This document shows, piece after piece, positions 10,501 to 18,204 of a stretch of DNA of 55,147 nucleotides; position 1 is the stretch's first letter, and each line of letters opens with the position of its first letter. The position numbers and the translations under genes are program-made. Below the pieces are notes generated by a model. It was not told the origin of the DNA. It did not search any database and was given only the letters and a program-made list of their open reading frames with translations. Source of the DNA: Pirellulales bacterium. GTDB lineage: Bacteria > Planctomycetota > Planctomycetia > Pirellulales > JACPPG01. The stretch lies in NCBI GenBank assembly GCA_036490175.1, contig DASXEJ010000361.1:1-55147 (forward strand). The letters run 5' to 3'.

Positions 10501-12679
10501 GTCGCCCATTTCGAATGTCATCGTCAATCTTTCGCTGCACTATCCCAACGATGGCGACCTGTCGATCACGCTAACGGATCCCGCGGGCAACTTGATATCG
10601 CTCGATAATCAGGTGGCGACCGGGGCGAACATGATCGATACCACCTTCGCCGACGGGGCTACGGCTCTCACCAACGGAGTTGCCCCCTACACGGGCAGCT
10701 TCCAGTCGAGCGATTTGATGGCCACGCTGAACGGCGATAATGCCAATGGCGTTTGGCAGCTGCAAGTCACCGACGAAGGCCAGGTTAGTTCCGGTACGCT
10801 CGACGGTTGGAACCTTGTGTTGACGACAGGTACGACCGAACCCAACACCACGACCAACCCCGACGGCAGTTTTCAGTTCAATGATCAGACCGAGGGCGTT
10901 CATCACTATCGCGAGATTCCTCCGGCCGGTTACGTCGAGACTTCGCCCGCCAGCGGAGTGTACGACGAGACGTTGGCGACAGGTGCCTACGTGACCGGCG
11001 TCAACTTTGGCAATATCGCCGTGATCAGTGCAACACCCGGCGCGCCGGCGTTGTTGCCTGCCAGCGATACCGGCATCTTAAATACCGACGGCATCACGCG
11101 GCTGAACAACGCGAACGCCTCAAACGAGTTGAGCTTCCTGGTTTCCGGCACAGTGGCTGGCGCCACAGTGACTCTCGACGCCGATGGCCAGCAGATTGGC
11201 AGCGCCGTGGCCAGCGGCAACACGACCACGATCACCACCAACGGCTCGCTGAGTCTGGCCGACGGCAGCCACTTGATCACCGCATTCCAGACCGAGCCGG
11301 ACAAGCTGGCCTCGACCGCTTCCTCGGCCCTGCCGATCACGATCGACACTACGCCCCCTATCGCGACGGTGGTTGCAGTCACGCCGAATCCGCTCACGAC
11401 CAGTCCCAACAGCCTGACCATCACGTTCAACGAACCAGTGAGCGGGCTGGATCTCAGCGATCTCGCCTTCACGCTCAACGGGGGTCAAAACCTGCTCACG
11501 TCCGCCCAAACGATCTCATCGACAGATGGCATCACCTGGACTCTGTCGAACCTAAGCGCGCTGGCCACCGTGAGTGGGACGTATCAATTGACCCTCAATC
11601 CGGTCGGCACGCCGGTTGTCGACCTGGCCGGCAATCAAGATACCGCGACGGCCAGTACCACATTTGCTCTCAATCTTGGCCCCGGCCCGGAAGTGACGGA
11701 TGTGCTGGTCGACGGTACGGCCTGGACCGGCAATTTCCTTGGTGCCCTGCAATCCGCGGGTGAAGGGAATGGCAGCGGCTATGCAATTCCCGTTGGTTCA
11801 GCGGCGCAATCGGCCCCGCTGCCGTGGATCAACCTGAATCAGGTCCAGATCACGTTCAACGAGGACGTCAATGTTCAACAGGCAAGCCTCGCGCTGACAG
11901 GTCTGAACGTTGCTAACTACGCGTTCAACGGGTTCAGCTACAACAACAGCACTCACACCGCCACCTGGACCTTGGCCAGCCCGATCGGCGCGGACCGGTT
12001 GCAACTTAATTTGGCCTCGACAGGCGCCGCGGCGGTAAAAGACAACGCCGGCAACTCACTCGATGGCGAATGGACTAGCGCCGCGAGCAGCTATCCCTCT
12101 GGCAATGGAACGCCTGGCGGGGATTTCCATTTTGGCTTCAATGTCCTGCCGGCGGATTTGAACCAGGATGGGGTCGTCAATGGACTGGACATCAATCAGA
12201 TCGCCTCGCATTGGTTGGCGACCGGAGGCCTGCTCGGCGACGTGAACGGTGACGCCGTTGTCAATGGACTCGATATCAACGCCATCGCATCGCAATGGTT
12301 GACAAGCCTGCCCGCGGGGGGCGGCAGCGGCACTGGCGCCGCCAGCCTGGCCGTTTCATCACAACTGTCTCCGAGCATGCCGTCGTTTGCCAGTCCGCAA
12401 CCGATAGATCGCCTGGCCAATTACGTTGGCAACCTCAGCCTGCCAAACAACGCGGGTCAGGTCGACAGTCTCATATCGCAAAATGCGGATAACGACGGGC
12501 TCGTCCTTAGCCGCCTGGCCCAGGCAACGGTCGCGCTTCCAGCCAGCAATATTGCTAGTGATTTGACCGGTTCGCGCGATTCGATCATCGGCCTGGCGAC
12601 GGAAATCGAAACGTCGGCTTCGTTCATCCACGACGAATTGCTCAACACGCTGGTAGCAAGCCGTCGCTCACGCGTGTAA
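7535..12679 (+). CDS. Giant secreted S53 (sedolisin) peptidase with three SdrD-B/P-domain repeats and dockerin
   Basis: 1714 residues. The N-terminus is basic and lacks a classical signal peptide; instead it has a LEIRRLL motif (residues 32-38), a variant of the planctomycete LEPR-XLL export signal. Residues 75-420 form a sedolisin domain. E163 and D167 lie in LETALDVEWS, the oxyanion Asp is D245 in STGDGG, and the nucleophile is S345 in GGTSVSAP. Three tandem units follow (about residues 430-672, 673-918 and 919-1160). Each couples an SdrD-B-like segment (DDLNNNGILD type) to a proprotein-convertase P domain. Ig/cadherin-like domains, a paired dockerin (about 1540-1595), a Gly/Ser linker and a 105-residue C-terminal tail complete it. 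The tail and dockerin half are shared with the peptidase at 26377. It likely acts outside the cytoplasm. Confidence 0.85.
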   Translation: MQPRSAKTPRNGSARSRDGRSRRGRVTIFERLEIRRLLTVDVGPIPYASSGWSEPVAMVDRPNGDAEPLGSSAPVGFQPAQIRHAYGFDQVSVSGGIVGDGSGQTIAIVDAYDTPNILSELQAFDAQFGIPDPPSFKRVAQDGSTNYPPVDPRGAGVNNWELETALDVEWSHALAPGANILLVEAANNGPALDGIAVPFAASQPGVSVVSMSFGSSETPTEIGLDADFTTPAGHTGVTFVASTGDGGAPGEYPAYSPNVLAVGGTTLSLNNQNQISSETGWSGSGGGISTIESQPGYQAGVVTQSTTQRTIPDVSLIANPSTGVTIYDSYNGGTATPWEQIGGTSVSAPSWAAVIAIANQGRSAAGLPNLDGRSGTLPAIYNLPGSDFHDITSGSNGTNSSAGPGYDLVTGRGSPNVPLIVGGLAGTSIISGSVFSDTNDNGTLDSSEGGLTGWTVFDDLNNNGILDPPAQSTVNSLNAPLTIPARSTITSTTTVTGFVGGVIDLNVNLSIAVVRASNLILTLTGPDGTSVTLANRNGGTAANFTNTTFDDQAATAVASGTAPYTGSFRPTGLLSAFNGKAVNGVWTLTVNGVNSTTAGTLNNWSLQVLSPTEPSVTTGAGGIYDLPVSAGAHHIREISQGGFAATGPTGGVYNVTIATGQNSLGNNFGNLPSSISGQVFDDPNDNGVLDPGENTTQGVVFDDLNNNGLYDSTSQWNVTSLDVPKPVSTLSTVLSNTVVDDLAGSISDLNINLSINDTQDSNLSVSLIGPNGTTVNLINHNGGSGVNFVNTTFDDQATTAIGSGAAPFTGSFKPASVLSAFIGKSPNGTWTLAVTDTGSPNTGTVVSWSLQFTTNAGEPAVISTDGNYQFTNLLAGTHHIRELILGDTLETSPPGGAYVVAVSTQSTTTNANFGNHAASVGGTVFLDANNDGTFDSGDSGLGGWLVYDDQNDDGIFTQAVQSNTAALDDPQPITSQNTTTSDITISGQTSPISNVIVNLSLHYPNDGDLSITLTDPAGNLISLDNQVATGANMIDTTFADGATALTNGVAPYTGSFQSSDLMATLNGDNANGVWQLQVTDEGQVSSGTLDGWNLVLTTGTTEPNTTTNPDGSFQFNDQTEGVHHYREIPPAGYVETSPASGVYDETLATGAYVTGVNFGNIAVISATPGAPALLPASDTGILNTDGITRLNNANASNELSFLVSGTVAGATVTLDADGQQIGSAVASGNTTTITTNGSLSLADGSHLITAFQTEPDKLASTASSALPITIDTTPPIATVVAVTPNPLTTSPNSLTITFNEPVSGLDLSDLAFTLNGGQNLLTSAQTISSTDGITWTLSNLSALATVSGTYQLTLNPVGTPVVDLAGNQDTATASTTFALNLGPGPEVTDVLVDGTAWTGNFLGALQSAGEGNGSGYAIPVGSAAQSAPLPWINLNQVQITFNEDVNVQQASLALTGLNVANYAFNGFSYNNSTHTATWTLASPIGADRLQLNLASTGAAAVKDNAGNSLDGEWTSAASSYPSGNGTPGGDFHFGFNVLPADLNQDGVVNGLDINQIASHWLATGGLLGDVNGDAVVNGLDINAIASQWLTSLPAGGGSGTGAASLAVSSQLSPSMPSFASPQPIDRLANYVGNLSLPNNAGQVDSLISQNADNDGLVLSRLAQATVALPASNIASDLTGSRDSIIGLATEIETSASFIHDELLNTLVASRRSRV
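8822..11016 (+). repeat. Three tandem coding repeats (SdrD-B segment plus P domain)
   Basis: Three units of about 730-740 bases within the peptidase gene, starting near 8822, 9553 and 10291. Each encodes a Ca-loop-like SdrD-B segment, then a P-domain core with a GPDGT or GPNGT loop and a TTFDDQA-type segment. Each unit ends with a short strand pair finishing in NFGN. The copies are similar but clearly diverged, so they are old duplications rather than recent slippage. Confidence 0.75.
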
Positions 12680-13133
12680 TAGTCCGCTGCGCATTCGCGC
12701 GCCGCGGGAAATGGGGCGCAGCAGGAACGAGGCATCTGCTTTAGTCGCTCGATTGCGCTTCTGGCGATTTCTCTCGCTTTTTCTGACCCGAACGGCCGAA
12801 GGCGTAATGGCTTTGTCGCAGCCGCGACGGATCACTGACGCTGTATATCCCACACAAGTCGCCCGGAAAAGGTCGGGAGGCCAACCGGTGGCCGGCCCCA
12901 AAAAAGGTCGCGTAAGGCGACATTCGACGCGCTGGAAGGGGGCGGCTGGTTTGGATGCCAGAGCACGCTTGCACGCTCGGACCTAAAACGGTCGAGAATT
13001 GAGCTTTGCAATTGTTTTCCCGAGAGCAAACGGATTTGTGACACGCACTGAGTGAGCGAATATACTAGGGCGGCACTGTCATATTTGGCCTCTTCGGCGG
13101 CATGCACTCGCTTGGCGTCGCCGCGGGCTAAGT
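12680..13133. other. Noncoding stretch between two giant genes
   Basis: About 450 bases with no credible gene. A GGCCA-N5-TGGCC inverted repeat occurs within 12880-12900 but has no T-run, so a terminator is not claimed. A possible promoter for the next gene is listed separately near 13036-13066. Confidence 0.35.
13036..13066 (+). promoter_or_regulatory. Possible promoter for the dockerin/LamG gene
   Basis: A TTGTGA hexamer (13036-13041) and a good TATACT -10 hexamer (13061-13066) are spaced by 19 bases, slightly long for a housekeeping sigma factor. They lie about 70 bases before the chosen start. This is seen by eye only and is low confidence. Confidence 0.25.
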
Positions 13134-15539
13134 ATGGCTGCTGACAGTGACAGAGTAGCAAGCGGTTCGAGCAGAGAGCGCCGGCCCACCCTGGCGGCAG
13201 TTGATATCCAAATGTTCAGGAACGCATATCCTCCGCGGCGCAGTCCTGCTGAGCGGCGCTTGCACGTCGAAGCACTCGAGTCCCGCCACTTGCTGAGCGC
13301 GTCGGGTGTTGTCGGGGATGCCAATAACGATGGCATCGTCAATGGCCTGGATATCAACCTGGTAGCAATGCATTGGCTGAGCACCGGTGCGCAGCCGTTG
13401 CCTGGTGACGTCAACGCCGACGGTCACGTCAATGGGCTCGATCTCAACATCATTGCTACGAATTGGATGCAAAGGGCAACTCCGCCGTCGGTCACTGTTC
13501 CGGCTGGTCCTTTGAGCGTCAATCAGAATCTCAACCTGGCGATCACTGGCGTCTCGGTGGCAGACAGCGCGCTGTCGCCCAGCACCAGCACCGTGAAGCT
13601 AACGCTGTCGGTCGGACACGGCGCGCTCACGCTGGCTACGAACGTGACGGGTGGGCTAACCAGCGGGCAAGTTTCGCAGAACGGAACCACCACGGTGACG
13701 GTCACCGCCCCGTTGGCAGCGATCAATGCCACGCTCGCCACCGCGAATGGTCTGCTGTACACGCCGACGAGCGGCTATTTCGGTCCCGATACGTTCCTGG
13801 CCTCGATGACTGATCTAGGCCATACCAGTTCAGGCATCCCGCAAACCGTCTCGCGAAGCACACAAATCACTGTCACGGTTCCGAGCGTCGCGCCGACAGA
13901 TGTGCCAGGCTTGCAATTCTGGCTCGACCCTTACGATACCAGCACGATGACGTTGACCAACGTCGCCGAGACCAAGGGAAGTCCCACGAGCAATTTGCAA
14001 TCAACCAGTGGCACACCGTTCGACTTCCAAGGCAACGGCACGTCCAGCCAGTTCACGATGGCCTTCTGGGTTTATCCCGAAAGGACCTGGTCTGATGCCA
14101 GCTGGCTGATGGCGAACGCGAAAAACACCTTCCGCAATAACGATATCAGCTGGTTCTTGTCGATTGCCAATGGTGCCACGGGCACACTCCGTACCACGTA
14201 TTCGACCGCCAGCTCGACCTCGACATTAAAGGACTACGCTGGCGCGATGCCTGTTGCCAATCAATGGTACTTCGTCGTCATCACGTACGACGGCTCGCAG
14301 GTGGGCACTGCCACAACCCAGGATCAATTGCGCCAGCAAGTGTATGTAAACGGGCAACAAATTCCGACGCCGGCCGGTGATTCGCTACCGCAAAAGATCT
14401 ATGCCGCGGCCAATGCCGGCAAACTCTACTTGGGGGCTGTCGACGCCGCCATCAACAACACCACGCCCGAGCAATTCCAGGACGTCGGCTTCTGGAACCA
14501 TTGGATCAGCAGCAGCACCGCGGCCGCGCTTTGGAACGGAGGAGCCGGCGTTACGTATGCCACTTTGCCGGCTGGCGCCAACGATCCGTTCGCCTATTAC
14601 TCGATGAATGAAGCCAGTGGCACGCGGTTCGACTCGACCAGCAATCACTACGATCTGTCGGCCGGATCCGCGGGCGTAGGCAGCGTGCAAGAAATCAGCG
14701 CCTGGCGCGACAAATCACAAAACCATATCACTATGCTCTTCGGCTACAATCCAGACACGGGAATTCAACAGCGTCAGTTCTTCGGCGTTTACTCCCTGAC
14801 CGCCCGCGACGGTCTGCCCGGCGTGGTGATGCCAGCCGGAGCGTGGGCCTACGCCGCCTCGACGACCATCAGCACGCTGTCGTCAGGCAACCTGTTCATG
14901 AACGTGCAGCTTGACGCACCCAACCGTGGCGAGAACGAACTGTTTGATTTCTCCGACGATGTGACCGACGGGCAAGACAGCTTCATGGGGATCAACTACA
15001 TCGGGCCGAACACGGCGCCTGATGCCGGCCCCCCCGCCGGCAGCGGAAACCCCAACACCAGCACCTATGTGCCCACATTCCATACTCACGCCGGCAATGC
15101 CGTCACGCACGCGGGGGGCTGGACGGCGAATATCTTGAACATCAATGGCCCCGAAGGGACCGGAGCGCAGGTATCGAATAACACCTACTTTGCACAGGGT
15201 GGAGACTACAGCTACGAATTTGAAAACGTTCTCAACGGCACCGCGGGCACGGGCACCGCGCCCGGACCGTACCGCATGTGGATCAATCAATCTCCACAGA
15301 CGATCTATGTTGCCGACGGCGGCGGCGGGTCCATCCCGCAACTATGGGGCGACGGCTTCGCCGCGTCCGGCGGACAACTTTCATGCATCACCCTGGGCGG
15401 GCTAGCCTCGCGCAGCGCGACAGGCGTGTGGCGAATCACTACCGCCACCGGCGACACCTACGGTGACATCATGGAATACGGCCCGGTCGTGACCGGTACG
15501 AACGACGCGGCGCTACGCCAATTCATGGCCAATCGATGA
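13134..15539 (+). CDS. LEPR-type secreted protein with N-terminal dockerin and LamG domain
   Basis: 801 residues. An LESRHLL motif (residues 48-54) is a LEPR-XLL variant and suggests the same export route as the two S53 peptidases. A two-repeat dockerin follows at once (about residues 58-115); its N-terminal position is unusual, since the others in this window are C-terminal. Residues 120-250 are a cadherin-like beta sandwich. The segment GLQFWLDPYDTSTMTL near 257-275 and SAWRDKSQN near 522-532 look like the two halves of one surface module, separated by a LamG/concanavalin-like domain (about 290-510). The rest is an uncharacterised beta-rich region. No enzyme motif was seen. The start could instead be the ATG at 13212, which still keeps the export motif. 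Confidence 0.7.
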   Translation: MAADSDRVASGSSRERRPTLAAVDIQMFRNAYPPRRSPAERRLHVEALESRHLLSASGVVGDANNDGIVNGLDINLVAMHWLSTGAQPLPGDVNADGHVNGLDLNIIATNWMQRATPPSVTVPAGPLSVNQNLNLAITGVSVADSALSPSTSTVKLTLSVGHGALTLATNVTGGLTSGQVSQNGTTTVTVTAPLAAINATLATANGLLYTPTSGYFGPDTFLASMTDLGHTSSGIPQTVSRSTQITVTVPSVAPTDVPGLQFWLDPYDTSTMTLTNVAETKGSPTSNLQSTSGTPFDFQGNGTSSQFTMAFWVYPERTWSDASWLMANAKNTFRNNDISWFLSIANGATGTLRTTYSTASSTSTLKDYAGAMPVANQWYFVVITYDGSQVGTATTQDQLRQQVYVNGQQIPTPAGDSLPQKIYAAANAGKLYLGAVDAAINNTTPEQFQDVGFWNHWISSSTAAALWNGGAGVTYATLPAGANDPFAYYSMNEASGTRFDSTSNHYDLSAGSAGVGSVQEISAWRDKSQNHITMLFGYNPDTGIQQRQFFGVYSLTARDGLPGVVMPAGAWAYAASTTISTLSSGNLFMNVQLDAPNRGENELFDFSDDVTDGQDSFMGINYIGPNTAPDAGPPAGSGNPNTSTYVPTFHTHAGNAVTHAGGWTANILNINGPEGTGAQVSNNTYFAQGGDYSYEFENVLNGTAGTGTAPGPYRMWINQSPQTIYVADGGGGSIPQLWGDGFAASGGQLSCITLGGLASRSATGVWRITTATGDTYGDIMEYGPVVTGTNDAALRQFMANR

Positions 15540-15564
15540 GGGACAGGAAGAATCGCTGGGAGCG

Positions 15565-16092
15565 TTATCCGTGCGCGCGCTGCACGCTGATGCGCTTGAT
15601 CATTCTGATCCAACGAACCGGCCGCTTTTCATCGGGGATGACAAGCCGAAATGGGGCCTCTCTTTCGCCCAGTACGGCACCATCGCGGTGGTCGGCCAGT
15701 AGCATCACTTTGTCGGTCGTGGCGGGATCGACCTCGGCAATGGCAACCACCACCCGGTAACCATCCGTCGCCTCAATGAGCACATAGCTGGCGAGGCGCG
15801 GCCCGCGCAACTCCTTGCCCAAGGCCACGCCGCAGTGTGACAGCAAGTCTGGCAAGCTTACCCCCTGATACTCGATCGACCCCATCGCAGCGTCGGGCAC
15901 TTTAACAGCCTTGCGGGGCAACTTTCCCAAATCCTCGATCGACAAAACGTGCGACGTTCCCTGCTCGTCGACGATCGTCAGCGCGACGGGTTTCTCGTCG
16001 GCCAAGGCTCTCGGCGTCGCAACAAAAAACGAGGTCGCCAGCGCACATGCCAAGAGAACAAGGGGCGCCGATCGCCGAACTGCTGTTGTCAT
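15565..16092 (-). CDS. Small exported molybdopterin-type oxidoreductase
   Basis: 175 residues from the chosen ATG. I prefer this start because it opens directly into a signal peptide (basic MTTAVRRS, hydrophobic core, cleavage near ALA); a longer frame would bury it. The mature part resembles the sulfite-oxidase-fold molybdopterin-binding domain (Pfam oxidoreductase molybdopterin family): LSIEDLGKLPRKAV near the start, then YQGVSLPDLLSHCGV, then PFRLVIPDEKRPVRWIRMIKRI. Cysteine in SHCGV is at the place where these short proteins usually keep one. Being short and lacking a dimerisation domain, it may be a stand-alone cofactor domain. It is divergent from a ModE-like regulator at 16476, which supports a molybdenum link. 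Confidence 0.75.
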   Translation of the reverse strand: MTTAVRRSAPLVLLACALATSFFVATPRALADEKPVALTIVDEQGTSHVLSIEDLGKLPRKAVKVPDAAMGSIEYQGVSLPDLLSHCGVALGKELRGPRLASYVLIEATDGYRVVVAIAEVDPATTDKVMLLADHRDGAVLGEREAPFRLVIPDEKRPVRWIRMIKRISVQRAHG

Positions 16093-16475
16093 CGAATGCT
16101 TCTCAACTGAAGTGGACCTTGCGCAAGCGGCCTGCGACATTTCACACGATATCTGTGATTTCCGCGTGGCCATCTGGTGACGGGCCGCGTGGATGACACG
16201 GTGATCGTTCCCGGCGCCCCCTCACTTTCGCGGTAACAGAGCACTAGAATAATTCTAACAGACGCGGCGACCTACGCCCGGGTGGCGCGCAGCAGGACGA
16301 TTGCTAAGTCCAATTTGTGTTTGGGCGGCTCGGGTCGAGCGCAGCGAGTTCCCAGTATGTCGCTAAAATCTGGGGGCGGCGAATAGGCCGACCCCAGGCA
16401 CTCAGCGACTTTGCAATCCTCCTGTGGTGCGCACGGCAGCCCGCGAGAATTCCCCAAGCCGAACTGAAGCAACCC
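16093..16475. other. Divergent intergenic region of the molybdenum gene pair
   Basis: The region separates the minus-strand molybdopterin protein from the plus-strand ModE-like regulator, so promoters for both should lie here. Apart from the inverted repeat at 16245-16257, listed separately, no other element is clear. A longer open frame from 16317 reaches into the regulator, but its N-terminal 53 residues do not look like a ModE domain. Confidence 0.4.
16245..16257. promoter_or_regulatory. Perfect inverted repeat, candidate operator
   Basis: TAGAAT and ATTCTA flank a single central A, giving a perfect 13-base inverted repeat in the divergent region. Its place between a ModE-like regulator and a molybdopterin protein makes it a candidate binding site. 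It does not match the E. coli ModE box closely, so the link is inference. Confidence 0.4.
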
Positions 16476-16817
16476 ATGGCTAAGAAATCGACCTGGACCT
16501 GCGGCATGCGCGTATGGCTGGAAAGCGATGGCCACGTTGTCGTCGGGCGCGGGCGCGTGGAGCTGCTCGAAGCCATCGACCGCCATCACAGCATACGCCA
16601 GGCCGCCGCCAGCCTCGGTATGTCTTACCGCCGCGCTTGGCTGCTGGTGAAAAGCATCAATTCCGCAACGGACTCGCTACTGGTCGAGGCCACCAAGGGA
16701 GGCAAAGCCGGCGGTGGCGCGCTACTGACCCCCTCGGGCAAAGACGCCATTCGTCAATTCCACGCTCTCGATCGCGCGCTACGCGACAAGGCCGCGCAAG
16801 TGCTGAAAAAGCTCTGA
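16476..16817 (+). CDS. ModE-like winged-helix molybdate regulator (N-terminal domain only)
   Basis: 113 residues from the chosen ATG. The protein is essentially the ModE N-terminal winged helix: MRVWLESDGHVVVGRGRVEL, then LLEAIDRHHSIRQAAASLGM with the recognition helix in SYRRAWLLVKSIN, then a GGKAGGGALLTPSGK wing. It lacks the C-terminal TOBE/molybdate-binding domains of full ModE, so it may bind DNA without sensing molybdate itself, or sense through a partner. Single-domain ModE-like regulators are common in bacteria. It faces away from a molybdopterin oxidoreductase gene, which is a sensible target. Confidence 0.85.
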   Translation: MAKKSTWTCGMRVWLESDGHVVVGRGRVELLEAIDRHHSIRQAAASLGMSYRRAWLLVKSINSATDSLLVEATKGGKAGGGALLTPSGKDAIRQFHALDRALRDKAAQVLKKL

Positions 16818-16827
16818 AGGTCGAGTG

Positions 16828-18096
16828 CTAATTCGGTCGGCCGAGACCGTAGATCCCCTGCCCTTCGGCCGAGTACGTCGTGAAGTACAACTCTCCCTTT
16901 TCGTCTTCGCCGAAGGACATGATGGGAATGCTCTTGGGAAGCGGAATCTCGCGGTTGGCGGTCACGACTTTCTTATCGGCGTCGTACCACAACGCCCACA
17001 ACTTGCCGGAGACATAGTCCGCGTACAGGTACGCACCGGCGAGTTCCGGAATGTTTTTGCCGCGATAAACCGGGCCACCCGTGATCGACTTGCCCAGATC
17101 GTGGTGGTACTCCCAAATGGGATCGATCACATCGCTCGGTTTCTCGGCGTTCGCCGGTGCGGTCGTGCCCTTCTTGGCAAACGGGTGCAATCCCTCGCGG
17201 ACGTTCCAACCGTAGTTGCCACCTTTAACAATCAGGTCGATCTCTTCCCAAGTGTCTTGGCCTACGTCAGCGGCCCACAAGACGCTCGTCTTTGGATCGA
17301 AGGCAAACCGCCACACGTTGCGCAGCCCATAGGCCCAGATCTCGGGCCGGGCATCTTTATTGTCGACCAGTGGGTTGTCGGCGGGGATCGCGTAGGGGCG
17401 ATCCGAGCCTTTGCCATCGACGTCGATGCGCAGGATCTTACCCAGCAGCGTCGACAGCTTCTGACCGTTGCCGAACGGATCGTTCGCCATGCCGCCATCG
17501 CCGACGGCAATGTACAGAAACCCATCCGGCCCGAAACCCAACGTGCCCCCGTCGTGATTCCAGAACGGCTTGTCCAGCACTAGCAAGATCTCTTCCGAAT
17601 CCGCGTCGGCCTTGTTGGGATCGTCCTTGCTGACGCGGTAGCGAGCGATCACGTTCTGATGCCGCTTGTTCTTGTTGGTGTAATAGACGAAGAACTGGCC
17701 GCTCTCTCGATACTTGGGATGAAACGCCATCCCCAGGAAGCCCTCTTCGTTGGTCTTGTCGTTGTACGAGACCTTGTCCGAAACGTCCAAAAACACATCG
17801 GCTTTGGTCCCCTGCTGGTCATTCGGCAGCACGTAAATCACGCCTTGCTGCGTGGGGACGAAAACGCGGTTGGTACTATCTCCCGCGTGCGTGAGCAGGA
17901 TCGGACGGATTGGGTTGTCGATGCCAGATTCCTCGGCGCTCGTCCAGCCAGGCCATTTGACGTCGGCGAATGCGAGCGCGACTTTGAGCGGCAGCGGACT
18001 CGTGTCTACCTCGGCGGCACACAGCGGGCGCGTTAGCACGGCCACGATCAACAGCACGATCGCCAATCGCAATCTCTGGCAACAGGCAGATATCAT
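16828..18096 (-). CDS. PQQ-dependent glucose/sorbosone dehydrogenase family protein
   Basis: 422 residues with a signal peptide (hydrophobic core then PLCAAE), so it acts in the periplasm. It is a six-bladed beta-propeller of the GSDH family. Family patterns seen are EEGFLGMAFHPKY, FWNHDGGTLGFGPDGFLYIA, VGDGG, LGKILRIDVDG, AYGLRNVWRFAFDP, and GNYGWNVREG. The His in NHDGGTL and the Arg in GLRN correspond to conserved residues of the family active site. Such enzymes oxidise aldose sugars with PQQ as cofactor, although many planctomycete members are of unknown substrate. It converges on the ModE-like gene, with 10 bases between them. A second quinoprotein lies at 44702. Confidence 0.85.
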   Translation of the reverse strand: MISACCQRLRLAIVLLIVAVLTRPLCAAEVDTSPLPLKVALAFADVKWPGWTSAEESGIDNPIRPILLTHAGDSTNRVFVPTQQGVIYVLPNDQQGTKADVFLDVSDKVSYNDKTNEEGFLGMAFHPKYRESGQFFVYYTNKNKRHQNVIARYRVSKDDPNKADADSEEILLVLDKPFWNHDGGTLGFGPDGFLYIAVGDGGMANDPFGNGQKLSTLLGKILRIDVDGKGSDRPYAIPADNPLVDNKDARPEIWAYGLRNVWRFAFDPKTSVLWAADVGQDTWEEIDLIVKGGNYGWNVREGLHPFAKKGTTAPANAEKPSDVIDPIWEYHHDLGKSITGGPVYRGKNIPELAGAYLYADYVSGKLWALWYDADKKVVTANREIPLPKSIPIMSFGEDEKGELYFTTYSAEGQGIYGLGRPN

Positions 18097-18204
18097 GTGG
18101 ATTCCCTTTGGGCAGTCATGGTGAGTGTCAATGAACGGGTCCGAATCGGTGTTCGACTCTAATAAGCGGGAAATGAGTTCGCTACATACTCTCTTCGAAA
18201 GCTC

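Noticed and set aside
12880-12900. GGCCA-N5-TGGCC inverted repeat as a terminator
   Set aside because: Short stem and no T-run after it on either strand.
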